This document shows positions 8,731 through 17,051 of a stretch of DNA of 47,822 nt, one piece after another. The position numbers and the translations under genes are program-made. The stretch's first letter is position 1; each line of letters opens with the position of its first letter. This DNA is from Verrucomicrobia bacterium UBA1412 (GTDB lineage Bacteria > Verrucomicrobiota > Verrucomicrobiia > Limisphaerales > UBA1412). The notes under the pieces are model-generated. The model worked only from the letters and a program-made list of their open reading frames with translations, was not told the DNA's origin and searched no databases. The stretch lies in assembly GCA_002305615.1 (NCBI GenBank), contig DBPU01000003.1:1-47822 (forward strand), read 5' to 3'.

Positions 8731-8759
8731 TTGCACAAAGGGGGGATTGATTGTAATAT
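8731..8759 (+). promoter_or_regulatory. Candidate promoter of grpE-dnaJ
   Basis: TTGCAC (8731-8736), 17-bp spacer, TAATAT (8754-8759). The boxes are modest matches, but this is the best-spaced pair ahead of grpE. No CIRCE inverted repeat was found. Confidence 0.4.
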
Positions 8760-8841
8760 GGTGCGGGGGTGATAGAGACAGCCGGAAGAGTATCTTCTCT
8801 TACCTCTGTCTCACACAGTTTGTATGTGGAATGTATCAGGA

Positions 8842-9504
8842 ATGAAGAAGAATATTGAGGAAAACAAAGGGTGTAATGTAGCCGAAGAAGAAAAGGAAGC
8901 CAAGCAGCAGACGACCGATGAGGTCTCTGCGGGCACCGAAGGCACGGCGGAAACGAAGCAGCAGGCCGAGGCAAAAGCGGCAGAAGTCGTAGTGGAAAAA
9001 GCAGAGGAGACTCTGAGCCCGGAGGAGCTCAAGGAGCTTAAAGAAAAGGCCTCCAAAGCTGAGGAATACTGGAACAAGCTGCTGCACCTGGTTGCAGATT
9101 TCGATAATTTCAAAAAGAGGGCCGAGCGGAAGCGTCAGGATGACGTTCTCTCGGCAAAGGTAGCTATTGTGGAGACCGTTCTGCCGGTTCTGGATAACTT
9201 TGAGATCGCCTTTTCGACGGCGAAAGATATTCAGGAGCCGACGGTAAAATCGCTGCAACAGGGAATTGAGATGGTGCTTTCGCAGTTCCGCAACGTGTTG
9301 AAAGAATGCGGCGTGGAAGCGATTGAGCCGCAAGGTGAAGAATTTGATCACTCCTATCACGAGGCGGTTTCGGAGCTGGAGACCAATGAGGTCGCCGAAG
9401 GGCACGTGGCGCAGATTTTGCGCAAGGGCTACAAGATGGGGCCGCGTTTGATTCGTCCTGCGCGGGTGATTGTGGCACGCAAGGTGAGTGAACAGGGCAA
9501 GTAA
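8842..9504 (+). CDS. grpE: GrpE nucleotide exchange factor
   Basis: 220 aa from ATG 8842 (an upstream in-frame ATG at 8824 would add six residues). A low-complexity acidic N-terminus of about 65 residues leads into the long helix and the family core LVADFDNFKKRAERKRQD, then VLPVLDNFEIAF, and the terminal beta domain GYKMGPRLIRPARVIVARK. GrpE dimers release ADP from DnaK in the heat-shock chaperone cycle. dnaJ follows after 11 bases, so the two co-chaperones are co-expressed; dnaK is not in this window. Confidence 0.94.
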   Translation: MKKNIEENKGCNVAEEEKEAKQQTTDEVSAGTEGTAETKQQAEAKAAEVVVEKAEETLSPEELKELKEKASKAEEYWNKLLHLVADFDNFKKRAERKRQDDVLSAKVAIVETVLPVLDNFEIAFSTAKDIQEPTVKSLQQGIEMVLSQFRNVLKECGVEAIEPQGEEFDHSYHEAVSELETNEVAEGHVAQILRKGYKMGPRLIRPARVIVARKVSEQGK

Positions 9505-9515
9505 GAACGGAATCT

Positions 9516-10682
9516 ATGGCCAAGGCTGATTATTACGCGGTTTTAGGGGTAAACAAGGGTGCGACCGATGAGGAGCTGAAGAAGGCGTATCGGAAGCTTG
9601 CGGTAAAATACCATCCTGACAAGAACCCCGGAGATAAGACGGCGGAAGAAAAATTTAAGGAGTTGGGCGAGGCTTATGAAGTCCTGAGCGATCCGCAAAA
9701 GCGGGCTGCCTATGATCAATATGGCCATGACGCCTTTGATGCCCGCAAGCGCGGGTTTGGCGGTGGAGGCGGTGGAGCTGGTTTCCATGATCCGTTTGAT
9801 ATTTTCAGTCAGGTGTTCGGCGGAGCCGGAGGCGGTATTTTCGAGGAAATTTTCGGGAATATGCGCGGCGGCGGAAGCCGTCGGAGCGCCAATGGTGCCC
9901 AGCGCGGCAACGATATGCGCTATGACCTGGAGATCAGCTTTGAAGAGGCGGCTCTGGGCTGCGAAAAGGAGCTGAGTATCCGCAAGGAAGCGACCTGCTC
10001 TCAATGCAACGGTACCGGGCTGGCGGCGGGTTCTTCGATGAAGAACTGCCCAGATTGCGGCGGCCACGGTCAGATCAAGGTGGGCAGCGGCTGGATCAGT
10101 ATGGTGCAGACCTGCCCGAAATGCGACGGGACCGGGAAGGTTCCCGAGCGGCCGTGCTCAAGCTGCCGCGGAAGCGGACGGGTGACCCAGACCGTTTCGG
10201 TAAAGATCAAGATTCCGGCCGGAGTGGATACGGGGACGCGGCTGCGCTCCTCGGGAAACGGCGAAAGCGGAGTCAGAGGGGGTCCCGCCGGGGATCTCTA
10301 CGTTTTTCTGCATGTCAAAGCGCATGAAATTTTCGAGCGCGACGGCGACGACCTGATTTGCGAAATTCCGATACCTTTCGTGACGGCGGCCCTGGGAGGA
10401 GAACTGCAGGCGCCTACGCTGCAAGGGAACAAACGGATCGTGATCCCGGAAGGGACACAATCGGGGACGGTTTTCCGACTGCGGGGTATGGGAGTGAAGA
10501 ATGTTCACGGACGCGGTACGGGCGATATGCACGTGCGCGTAATCGTGGAGGTGCCGCGGCGGCTGGATTCGACACAGAAGGAGAAACTTAAGGAATTCGC
10601 GGGAGTCTGCAAGCAGGATGTGAACCCGATGAGCCAGGGATTTTTTGATAGAATCAAGAACTGGATGAGCGGGAATGAGTAG
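9516..10682 (+). CDS. dnaJ: Chaperone DnaJ
   Basis: 388 aa, type I Hsp40. The J domain has HPD at 33-35. A Gly/Phe-rich linker (GFGGGGGGAGF) follows, then the zinc domain with four CxxCxGxG repeats (CSQCNGTG, CPDCGGHG, CPKCDGTG, CSSCRGSG), then the two C-terminal substrate-binding domains. It delivers unfolded clients to DnaK and stimulates its ATPase. Coupled to grpE. Confidence 0.97.
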   Translation: MAKADYYAVLGVNKGATDEELKKAYRKLAVKYHPDKNPGDKTAEEKFKELGEAYEVLSDPQKRAAYDQYGHDAFDARKRGFGGGGGGAGFHDPFDIFSQVFGGAGGGIFEEIFGNMRGGGSRRSANGAQRGNDMRYDLEISFEEAALGCEKELSIRKEATCSQCNGTGLAAGSSMKNCPDCGGHGQIKVGSGWISMVQTCPKCDGTGKVPERPCSSCRGSGRVTQTVSVKIKIPAGVDTGTRLRSSGNGESGVRGGPAGDLYVFLHVKAHEIFERDGDDLICEIPIPFVTAALGGELQAPTLQGNKRIVIPEGTQSGTVFRLRGMGVKNVHGRGTGDMHVRVIVEVPRRLDSTQKEKLKEFAGVCKQDVNPMSQGFFDRIKNWMSGNE

Positions 10683-10795
10683 TGGTACTGATTGGTGGGC
10701 TGGCATTCATTAGTTTTTCTAATTATTTAAGTTAATTTTTCATCACTTCAGACTTGAGGTTTACTCTGGGATGGAGTAATAGATGGACCCGGGAT

Positions 10796-11980
10796 ATGCA
10801 ATATCGAATATCTAAAAGGGCGGCTGGTGTAAATCCCTCCCTGACGTTGGCGATTGACGCCAAAGCAAAACAATTGAAATCAGAGGGTCAGGATGTTGTC
10901 GGTTTCGGAGCCGGCGAGCCGGACTTCCCTACGCCTCAACACATTCAGGACGCAGCGATCGAAGCGATGCGTGCTGGAATGACGAAGTACACTCCCAGCA
11001 GCGGGCTTCCCGCCCTGCGGCAGGCGGTGGCCGACAAATTTCTGAAAGATCAGGGGCTTACCTATAAGCCGAGCCAGATTATCATATCCTGCGGAGGCAA
11101 GCACTCCTGCTACAACACGATTATCACTTTGTGTGAGGAGGGCGACGAAGTGATTATCCCCTCGCCCTACTGGGTGAGCTACCCGGAGATGGTGACCATG
11201 GCCGGAGCGACGCCGGTTTTTGTGCGTGCGACGGATGCAACGGAATTCAAGATCACGCCTGAGCAGTTGCGGAAGGCCATCACGCCCCGGACGAGGCTTT
11301 TTATTCTGAACTCTCCCAGCAACCCGACGGGGAGCGTTTATACGAGAGAAGAGCTTAAGGCGCTTGCAGATATCTGCGTTGAGAAGGGCGTTCTCATCAT
11401 GAGCGATGAGATTTACGAGAAGCTGGTTTATAATGGCACCGAGCATGTGAGCGTTGCGACTCTTTCGCCTGAAATATTCGAGCATACGATTATCGTGCAC
11501 GGTCTATCCAAAGCCTACTCAATGACGGGTTGGCGGATAGGAGTGACGGCGGCACCGGCGCCGATTGCCCATGCGATTGAAGCGGTACAGAGCCACAGCA
11601 CGAGCAATCCGGTTTCCTTTGCACAGGCCGGAGCGGTCGCGGCGCTGAAAGGATCGCAGGAGCATTTGCCTCTTTGGCAGGCCGAATACAAGAGACGGCG
11701 TGATTATGCCTGGGAGCGGTTAAAAGCGATGCCGGGGATTTCCTGTGTTCTTGCGCAGGGAGCGTTTTATCTTTTCCCGAATATAACTGCGACGGGTTTG
11801 AAATCGGTGGATTTTGCGGCCAAGCTCCTGGAAGAGGAGAAGGTGGCCGTGGTGCCGGGAATCGCTTTTGGCTCGGACGATAATATCCGGATCAGCTATG
11901 CTACATCAATGGCGCAAATAGAGAAGGGTCTGGAAAGAATGGAGCGTTTTTGCGAACGCCTGGCTACTCATAACAAATAG
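10796..11980 (+). CDS. Pyridoxal-phosphate aspartate/prephenate-type aminotransferase (class I)
   Basis: 394 aa from ATG 10796; an upstream TTG at 10754 extends the frame but adds non-conserved residues. The start fits the family (ISKRAAGVNPSLTLAIDAKA). Landmarks: GAGEPDFPTP, NSPSNPTG, DEIYEKLVY and the PLP lysine Lys239 in HGLSKAYSMTGWRIG. This is the AspC subgroup found in Thermus and Bacillus, which makes aspartate from oxaloacetate and in some species also transaminates prephenate. dapL starts two bases after its stop, so the pair is an operon feeding aspartate-family and diaminopimelate synthesis. Confidence 0.9.
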   Translation: MQYRISKRAAGVNPSLTLAIDAKAKQLKSEGQDVVGFGAGEPDFPTPQHIQDAAIEAMRAGMTKYTPSSGLPALRQAVADKFLKDQGLTYKPSQIIISCGGKHSCYNTIITLCEEGDEVIIPSPYWVSYPEMVTMAGATPVFVRATDATEFKITPEQLRKAITPRTRLFILNSPSNPTGSVYTREELKALADICVEKGVLIMSDEIYEKLVYNGTEHVSVATLSPEIFEHTIIVHGLSKAYSMTGWRIGVTAAPAPIAHAIEAVQSHSTSNPVSFAQAGAVAALKGSQEHLPLWQAEYKRRRDYAWERLKAMPGISCVLAQGAFYLFPNITATGLKSVDFAAKLLEEEKVAVVPGIAFGSDDNIRISYATSMAQIEKGLERMERFCERLATHNK

Positions 11981-11982
11981 AA

Positions 11983-13230
11983 ATGACAGAGACATACATA
12001 CAAGAGTTATTCGCGGACCGTATAGGCGGATCCAATTACGGCAAAAACACTGCCATTTATAAATTTGAGAAGATTAAGCGTGCCAAGCGCGCTGCGGCTC
12101 AGGCCAACCCGGGGATCAAGCTGATCGACATGGGTGTGGGAGAGCCCGACGCCATGGCGCCGACGCAGCTGGTGCAGGCCCTTTATCGGGAGGCCCGCAA
12201 ACCCGAGAACCGTGGATATGCGGATAACGGGGATATGGTGCTGAAGAAGGCCGTGGTGCGTTATATGGAAGAAGTCTGCGGGGTACCGGGGATCGATGCG
12301 GATACGCAGGTGATTCACAGTATCGGCAGCAAGGCGGCGCTATCCATACTGCCGGCGGTTTTGATCAATCCGGGGGACTACGTTCTGATGACGACTCCGG
12401 GGTATCCTGTTTTCGGGACTCATGCGAAGTATTACGGCGGAGAGGTCTACCAGATGCCATTAGTGGAAAGAAAACACTTTTTGCCTGATCTGGACGCAGT
12501 GCCGGCGGAGATACTCGAGCGCGCCAAGGTGATGGTCCTGAACTATCCCAACAACCCGACGGGGGGCAGCGCGACACCGGAATTTTTCGCGAAGGTAGTG
12601 GAGTTCGCCAAGAAACATCGTCTGGTGGTGATCCATGACGCGGCCTATGCGGCCTTGATTTTCAAGGGCAAGCCTCTGAGCTTTTTATCGACTCCGGGCG
12701 CCATGGATGTGGGTCTGGAGCTGCATTCGGCCAGCAAGATGTTCAATATGACCGGGTGGCGCTGCGGCTTTGTCGTGGGCAATCCGCTTCTGGTCAAGGC
12801 GTACGGGGACGTGAAAGATAACACGGACTCGGGGCAGTTCCTGGCCATTCAACATGCGGTAGCTCAGGGGCTGGAGAATCCCTCATTTACGAAGAAGATC
12901 ATCTCCAAGTATTCTCGGAGGATGACGGGGCTGGTAAAAATCCTCAAGGCAAGGGGTTTCAGGGCCCGTAAACCGGGTGGTTCGTTCTTCCTCTACACGG
13001 CATCGCCGAAAGCGGCGGTTACGGCCGAAGGAAAGCGGATAGAATTTCCGACGGCTGAGGCGGCATCGCAATGGCTCATCACCGAAAAGCTGATCTCGAC
13101 GGTTCCCTGGGATGACGCGGGGTGTTACCTTCGTTTCAGCGTGACTTTTGCGGCGGCAACGGTTGCTGAAGAACAGGGTGTCCTGGCGGAGATAGAGCGC
13201 CGGTTGAGCGACGTGAAATTCGAGTTTTAG
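11983..13230 (+). CDS. dapL: LL-diaminopimelate aminotransferase
   Basis: 415 aa. Features of the DapL family: KLIDMGVGEPD, the GYADNGD segment, GSKAALSILPAVLINPGDYVL, NYPNNPTGG, and PLP lysine Lys252 in HSASKMFNMTGWRCGF. It converts tetrahydrodipicolinate directly to LL-diaminopimelate with glutamate as donor, bypassing the succinylase/acetylase routes; typical of PVC bacteria, plants and some anaerobes. It is preceded by a class I aminotransferase and followed by a strongly structured intergenic region. Confidence 0.88.
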   Translation: MTETYIQELFADRIGGSNYGKNTAIYKFEKIKRAKRAAAQANPGIKLIDMGVGEPDAMAPTQLVQALYREARKPENRGYADNGDMVLKKAVVRYMEEVCGVPGIDADTQVIHSIGSKAALSILPAVLINPGDYVLMTTPGYPVFGTHAKYYGGEVYQMPLVERKHFLPDLDAVPAEILERAKVMVLNYPNNPTGGSATPEFFAKVVEFAKKHRLVVIHDAAYAALIFKGKPLSFLSTPGAMDVGLELHSASKMFNMTGWRCGFVVGNPLLVKAYGDVKDNTDSGQFLAIQHAVAQGLENPSFTKKIISKYSRRMTGLVKILKARGFRARKPGGSFFLYTASPKAAVTAEGKRIEFPTAEAASQWLITEKLISTVPWDDAGCYLRFSVTFAAATVAEEQGVLAEIERRLSDVKFEF

Positions 13231-13243
13231 ATTCGAAGCTCTA

Positions 13244-13354
13244 TCCCCGGAAGGCTCTACTAACGGACGCCTAGAACCGGGGACTCACAGCGTCGAATTA
13301 TTGAAGTGGGGAGTTTCTGCCTGTAGGTTGGATAAACCTGCGGCGGACTCCCCA
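13244..13354 (+). other. Two successive stable hairpins between dapL and the flippase gene
   Basis: Hairpin 1: TCCCCGG (13244-13250) with CCGGGGA (13277-13283), plus inner AGGC/GCCT. Hairpin 2: TGGGGAGT (13307-13314) with ACTCCCCA (13347-13354), with an inner nine-position stem CTGTAGGTT/AACCTGCGG (13321-13329, 13335-13343) and a GGATA loop. Hairpin 2 is followed by As, not Ts, on the plus strand, so it is not a classical terminator. It ends 28 bases before the flippase ATG. It matches no riboswitch I recognise. Confidence 0.5.
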
Positions 13355-13382
13355 AAAAAATCCAGGCCCAGGAAGAAAAAAG

Positions 13383-14627
13383 ATGGAGCAGAAAGAGCAA
13401 AAGGGTACGTTTTTCAGGCAAAGCGGCTGGATGGTGATGGCCACGACCCTGGGCGGGCTCCTGATGTGGGCGGTGCACAAGGTGGCCACGGGATGCCTGA
13501 GCGAAGCCGACTACGGGACGCTGGGGATGTACCTGCGGGCTCTGAACCTCATGATGATCCCGGCTTGCGGGCTTCAGGCGGTTTTCGCGCAACAGACGGC
13601 GATCGCGCTGGAACCGGAATCGCGTTCACGGCTGAGCACGCTGGTGCGCGAATCGGTTTTTTGGACTTTTCTTTTGTGGGGAGCGGCGGCCCTGGGTGTC
13701 TGGATTTTCCATGCTCAAATAGAGGGTCTTTTCAAAATCTCGGGGACTTTTCTGGCGCTGGCGGTTCTGGTCGGGCTCCTGGTTCTATTGCGGCCGATTG
13801 GAGTGGGGATACTCCAGGGAGAACAGAATTTCTGCTGGGTCGGCTGGAGTCAGATTCTGGATGGAGCCGGCCGGCTGGGGGTAATAGCGCTCATTCTCTA
13901 TTTATTCAAGGGAGGCGCCTCGGGTGCGCTTCTGGGTGTATTATCAGGTCTCGTGCTCTGCATCGCCGTCTGTATCTGGAAGACGTATCCGGTGTGGCGT
14001 GTGAAGGGTGCTAAGGTGGAGCTCTGGGATTGGGTGGTCCGGCTGGCGCCATTGACGCTCGGGGCCGGGATTCCGCTATTCATGGTGAGCGCAGATACGC
14101 TGGTGGTGAAGGCGGCTTTCGATGCGGAGGAGGTCAACCTCTATGCGGCAGCGGGAATCGTAACGCAGGCGATGATATTTTTTACGTTGCCGATAACGGC
14201 GGTGATGTTCCCGAAGGTTGCGCGAAGCTCGGCACAATCCGAGGAGTCGTCGGTGCTCCTGATGGCGCTGGGGACGACGGGGCTGCTCTCGGCAGCGGTG
14301 GTAGCGGGAACGTTTCTTTTGCCGGAGCTCCCGCTGCGGGTGATGTTTTCGGCGAATTATCTGGCGGCGGCGGATTTGCTGCCGTGGTTTGCGCTGGCGA
14401 TGTTTCCTCTGACGATGAGCACGGTCCTGATCAACAACCTTCTGGCGAGGGGACTCTATGCAGCCGTGCCGTGGCTCTGGTGCGTGGCGGGTCTCTACCT
14501 GGGTGCCTTAGTGATGAAGCATGAGAGCTTCAAGCAGGTGATCCTGGTGATTGGCATTTTCAATGCCCTGTTGCTGGGTGTGGCGATTTATTTCAGCTTC
14601 AGGCGTTCGCAGCGGGGAAAAATTTAG
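13383..14627 (+). CDS. Polysaccharide/lipid-linked sugar flippase (MATE/Wzx-like membrane protein)
   Basis: 414 aa with about twelve hydrophobic segments and few charged residues. The N-terminus (FFRQSGWMVMATTLGGLLMW) and the LSEADYGTLGMYLRALNL segment are typical of the polysaccharide-export flippase family (Wzx/MurJ-like). These flip undecaprenyl- or lipid-linked oligosaccharides across the inner membrane. AGGAAG lies about nine bases before ATG 13383. The substrate cannot be inferred; no glycosyltransferase cluster adjoins it, though uppP lies 2.4 kb downstream. Its stop overlaps the convergent gene at 14624 by four bases. Confidence 0.8.
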   Translation: MEQKEQKGTFFRQSGWMVMATTLGGLLMWAVHKVATGCLSEADYGTLGMYLRALNLMMIPACGLQAVFAQQTAIALEPESRSRLSTLVRESVFWTFLLWGAAALGVWIFHAQIEGLFKISGTFLALAVLVGLLVLLRPIGVGILQGEQNFCWVGWSQILDGAGRLGVIALILYLFKGGASGALLGVLSGLVLCIAVCIWKTYPVWRVKGAKVELWDWVVRLAPLTLGAGIPLFMVSADTLVVKAAFDAEEVNLYAAAGIVTQAMIFFTLPITAVMFPKVARSSAQSEESSVLLMALGTTGLLSAAVVAGTFLLPELPLRVMFSANYLAAADLLPWFALAMFPLTMSTVLINNLLARGLYAAVPWLWCVAGLYLGALVMKHESFKQVILVIGIFNALLLGVAIYFSFRRSQRGKI

Positions 14628-14815
14628 AGCCACTCCCGGTTATGATAAAGCCAGAGTGCGGCGCCGAGTAGGGCGGCCAGGAGCAAACCTGTAAAAATGG
14701 CTCTTCTGCGGACTTTACGGCGGCGCTTCTTGGCACCTCTGCCCTGACCGGGCAAAATATAAAAGCGCTGAGCTTCCCGCTCTTTCCTTCTGCGTTCTTC
14801 TCGTGTCAAATCCAT
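14624..14815 (-). CDS. Small basic single-pass membrane protein
   Basis: 63 aa. Very basic N-terminus (REERRRKEREAQ, later KKRRRKVRRR), then one hydrophobic helix AIFTGLLLAALLGAALWL and a short tail, so it is predicted as N-in with one transmembrane segment. No known family recognised. It is the last gene of a minus-strand set with the DUF1844 and LON-domain genes and converges on the flippase gene with a four-base overlap. Confidence 0.55.
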   Translation of the reverse strand: MDLTREERRRKEREAQRFYILPGQGRGAKKRRRKVRRRAIFTGLLLAALLGAALWLYHNREWL

Positions 14816-14864
14816 GTGGCAAACAAAAACTGACTCTGCTTTTCCTTGTTTAGAGGGTGATCAA

Positions 14865-15392
14865 TTAATATTTTTTATGGAATTTTTTCCGGGAATCGTC
14901 CGCAGGTTCGGGTTCAACGATGGGCTTGGGTGAATGCGGAGTAGTGGTCGCCGGGGGTTCCGGTTCGGATGCGATGGGAGCCGCAGTCGAGAGACTATCG
15001 GAAGGGGTGATGATACCGGAGGGCGGCGTATAGAGGCCGGATTCGGTAAAGGAGCCTTTTTCCGCCTGAGCTTTTTCAACGGCACGGACGGTGTGTTCAA
15101 AGATATCATGAAGCTGATTGATGCTTTGAGAGATCAATTTATCTTCCTTAACGGAGAGATTGCCCCGTGTTTTTTCTTTGAGCATTTCCAGAGTGGCGAT
15201 GAGCATTTGCGCTCCTTCCAGGTCCAGAATGCGCTGACCGGTCTCCGGGTCGGCAATCTGGCCCATAGAGAAAAGAGCGGTCCGTGTCTGCTGGATGACG
15301 AGGTTGGAGAACATCGCTTCGAGCACTTGTTCCTGGGTCACCTCTTCAGTTTCTTCATGCTCAGGGTTAGGAATGTTATCGTTTGGATTCAT
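14865..15392 (-). CDS. DUF1844 family protein
   Basis: 175 aa. Residues about 20-115 match the family pattern: an MFSNLVIQQTRTALFSMGQ helix, IADPETGQRILDLEGA, then LIATLEMLKEKTRGNLSVKED and a last helix. The C-terminal 50 residues are Pro/Ser/Glu-rich and probably disordered. DUF1844 proteins occur mainly in Verrucomicrobiota, Planctomycetota and Acidobacteriota; function unknown. It lies between the small membrane protein and the LON-domain gene on the same strand. Confidence 0.85.
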   Translation of the reverse strand: MNPNDNIPNPEHEETEEVTQEQVLEAMFSNLVIQQTRTALFSMGQIADPETGQRILDLEGAQMLIATLEMLKEKTRGNLSVKEDKLISQSINQLHDIFEHTVRAVEKAQAEKGSFTESGLYTPPSGIITPSDSLSTAAPIASEPEPPATTTPHSPKPIVEPEPADDSRKKFHKKY

Positions 15393-15455
15393 GATAGATC
15401 GCGTGGTAGATTAAGTTATCAGGGTTTATCAGTCAAGGTTCATCAAAATAGTTAT

Positions 15456-16115
15456 TCATTCGGCCAGACCGTAGGTTCTGCGGAAAATCTTGATCGCAAT
15501 CCGAAGACGGTCGCTCACGGCACAGGCATTGAGCAGGGTCTGGCGGTCTTTACCGGGGATGATCAGGGTGCTGGCGACCAGGTCAGCCAGGACGCCGGGT
15601 TGATCCACACTTTTCAGGTAGGAAAGGAAATCTTCCAGCGGATTGGCAAGTTTTTCTTTGAACTGAGGCGAGGGAGAAACTTTGGCCACGATACCGAAGG
15701 TTTTGACGTCCATGTTTTTGACGACATGAGCGACCTTTTCTTTGAGCTGATCTGCGAGGGTCTGGACAACTTTACGATTACCGGAAGATTCGACCAGAGG
15801 TGAAATCAGGTAGGTGTCATAGGGATAGGCAGAGACACGTTTCTCGAGATAGACTCTGGTGAGACCTTGCAGAATCAGGTGATAGGAGTCCCCAACTTTG
15901 ATCGCGGCACGGATCATACCCAGGCCTGAAATAGGGCAGGGGATGTTCCTGGCGGAGCCTTCGTTAGCGAGCACAAAAAAACGGTCGCCCTCCAAAGCAT
16001 CTTTAACCAATTTGACATGAGACGCTTTCGTGGCTTTCAAAGGATAAGTGGCTCCAGGGAACAGAGTCGCCTCCGGAAGCACCATCACAGGAATGTGGCT
16101 CGGTAACTGCACCAA
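15456..16115 (-). CDS. LON substrate-binding-domain protein (stand-alone)
   Basis: 219 aa from TTG 16115 (GTG 16112 is the alternative; both lie at the predicted transcription start). The N-terminal 110 residues have the PUA-like fold signature of the Lon N-domain: IPVMVLPEATLFPGATYPL, FFVLANEG, GLGMIRAAIK, YHLILQGLTRV. The C-terminal helical part matches the Lon N-terminal extension. There is no AAA or protease domain, so it is not Lon itself. Stand-alone members are thought to bind unfolded or specific substrates; the role is unproven. Confidence 0.8.
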   Translation of the reverse strand: MVQLPSHIPVMVLPEATLFPGATYPLKATKASHVKLVKDALEGDRFFVLANEGSARNIPCPISGLGMIRAAIKVGDSYHLILQGLTRVYLEKRVSAYPYDTYLISPLVESSGNRKVVQTLADQLKEKVAHVVKNMDVKTFGIVAKVSPSPQFKEKLANPLEDFLSYLKSVDQPGVLADLVASTLIIPGKDRQTLLNACAVSDRLRIAIKIFRRTYGLAE

Positions 16116-16121
16116 TGAAGG

Positions 16122-16150
16122 AGTATGAGATAAAATAAACTTGAATGCAA
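16122..16150 (-). promoter_or_regulatory. Promoter of the LON-domain gene
   Basis: Minus strand: TTGCAT (16150-16145), 17-bp spacer, CATACT (16127-16122). The predicted transcription start coincides with the TTG/GTG start codons at 16115/16112, implying a leaderless message. Confidence 0.4.
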
Positions 16151-16164
16151 GTTGAAGTTCTGTG

Positions 16165-16192
16165 TTGCAAAAGGCCGGAAGATCATTAGAAT
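16165..16192 (+). promoter_or_regulatory. Promoter of the coiled-coil membrane protein gene
   Basis: TTGCAA (16165-16170), 16-bp spacer, TAGAAT (16187-16192). The -10 box ends nine bases before ATG 16202, so the transcript has almost no leader and no ribosome site. Confidence 0.5.
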
Positions 16193-16201
16193 TGCACTGC
16201 G

Positions 16202-16957
16202 ATGAAGGTTAAATTTGTTTTGGCTTTGTTGTTGGTTGCTTGTCTGGTTTTAGCTGGTGTGTTTTATTCTTATTACAAGAAGACAGACGTTGAAATCAAG
16301 AATCTGAGCGCTGAAAAGACGGAGTTGAACGGCAAGCTCAAAGATTACACGAATCAGAATATGGACCTCAACACGAGGTTGCAGAAGCTGCAGGGTGACT
16401 TGGAGGCTGTTCAGACTCTAAACGAGGGACTTTCCAATGAATTGGCGCAGACCACTGCCCGGCTGAAGAAGACAGAGGCTGATGCAGGGGTGGCAGCCAA
16501 GAATGCAGAAGATGAAATCGCCAAAAAGAATCAGCAGATTGAGGGTTTAAATACCGAGCGTGCTGATTTGCAGGTCCGTTTGACTTCGCTGGATGAAGCC
16601 ATCCGCAAGTTGGAAAGCGAATTGAGCGATACCAGCGGCAAGCTGGATATTTCTGAGAAAAATCGCGAATTCCTAATCAAAGAGCTCAAGCGCCTCCAGA
16701 CCGAGAAGGCGGAGCTGGAGCGTCAGTTGAACAGCATCGACTTCCTGACGGAACAGGTGCGCAGACTCAAACAGGAGACCAGCGTAGCGGGCCGCCTGGA
16801 TATCGTGCGCAAGGGTATCTATGGTTTCCGCAAGGGCGGAGAGCGGATGGTGTTCAGCAATGACCGTGCGATTCGCAGTCTATCCAAGACGAACTACAAT
16901 TTAAATGTAGAGATTCATCAGGATGGTCAAACCAATGTAGTTTCCCCAGCGGAATAA
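16202..16957 (+). CDS. Membrane-anchored coiled-coil protein
   Basis: 251 aa. One N-terminal hydrophobic helix (about 5-22, FVLALLLVACLVLAGVFY) precedes a long heptad-rich region (about 30-195) full of Glu/Lys/Leu, then a short C-terminal globular part with GRLDIVRKGIYGFRKGGER and an NLNVEIHQDG strand. It is probably inner-membrane anchored with the coil in the periplasm. No family recognised. The gene at 17992 has the same build, with uppP between them; a role in envelope structure is only a guess from context. Confidence 0.75.
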   Translation: MKVKFVLALLLVACLVLAGVFYSYYKKTDVEIKNLSAEKTELNGKLKDYTNQNMDLNTRLQKLQGDLEAVQTLNEGLSNELAQTTARLKKTEADAGVAAKNAEDEIAKKNQQIEGLNTERADLQVRLTSLDEAIRKLESELSDTSGKLDISEKNREFLIKELKRLQTEKAELERQLNSIDFLTEQVRRLKQETSVAGRLDIVRKGIYGFRKGGERMVFSNDRAIRSLSKTNYNLNVEIHQDGQTNVVSPAE

Positions 16958-16996
16958 AGAGGTTTGTTCATTCGACATCAAGACAAGCTTTAAGAA

Positions 16997-17024
16997 ATGG
17001 GAGTCTCCCGCTGGAGACTCCCAT
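16997..17024 (+). terminator. Perfect 12-bp hairpin after the coiled-coil gene
   Basis: ATGGGAGTCTCC (16997-17008) pairs perfectly with GGAGACTCCCAT (17013-17024) around a CGCT loop. Only a weak T-run follows (GCTTATTAATAG), so it may act as an imperfect terminator or mRNA stabiliser. It ends 27 bases before uppP. Confidence 0.5.
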
Positions 17025-17051
17025 GCTTATTAATAGTATCTCCGGGTATAT

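Noticed and set aside
8640..8841. CIRCE (HrcA) operator before grpE
   Set aside because: No TTAGCACTC-N9-GAGTGCTAA-like repeat is present.
13301..14014. Plus-strand frame overlapping the flippase start
   Set aside because: Out of frame with the hydrophobic flippase; Gly/Arg/Asp-rich shadow composition.
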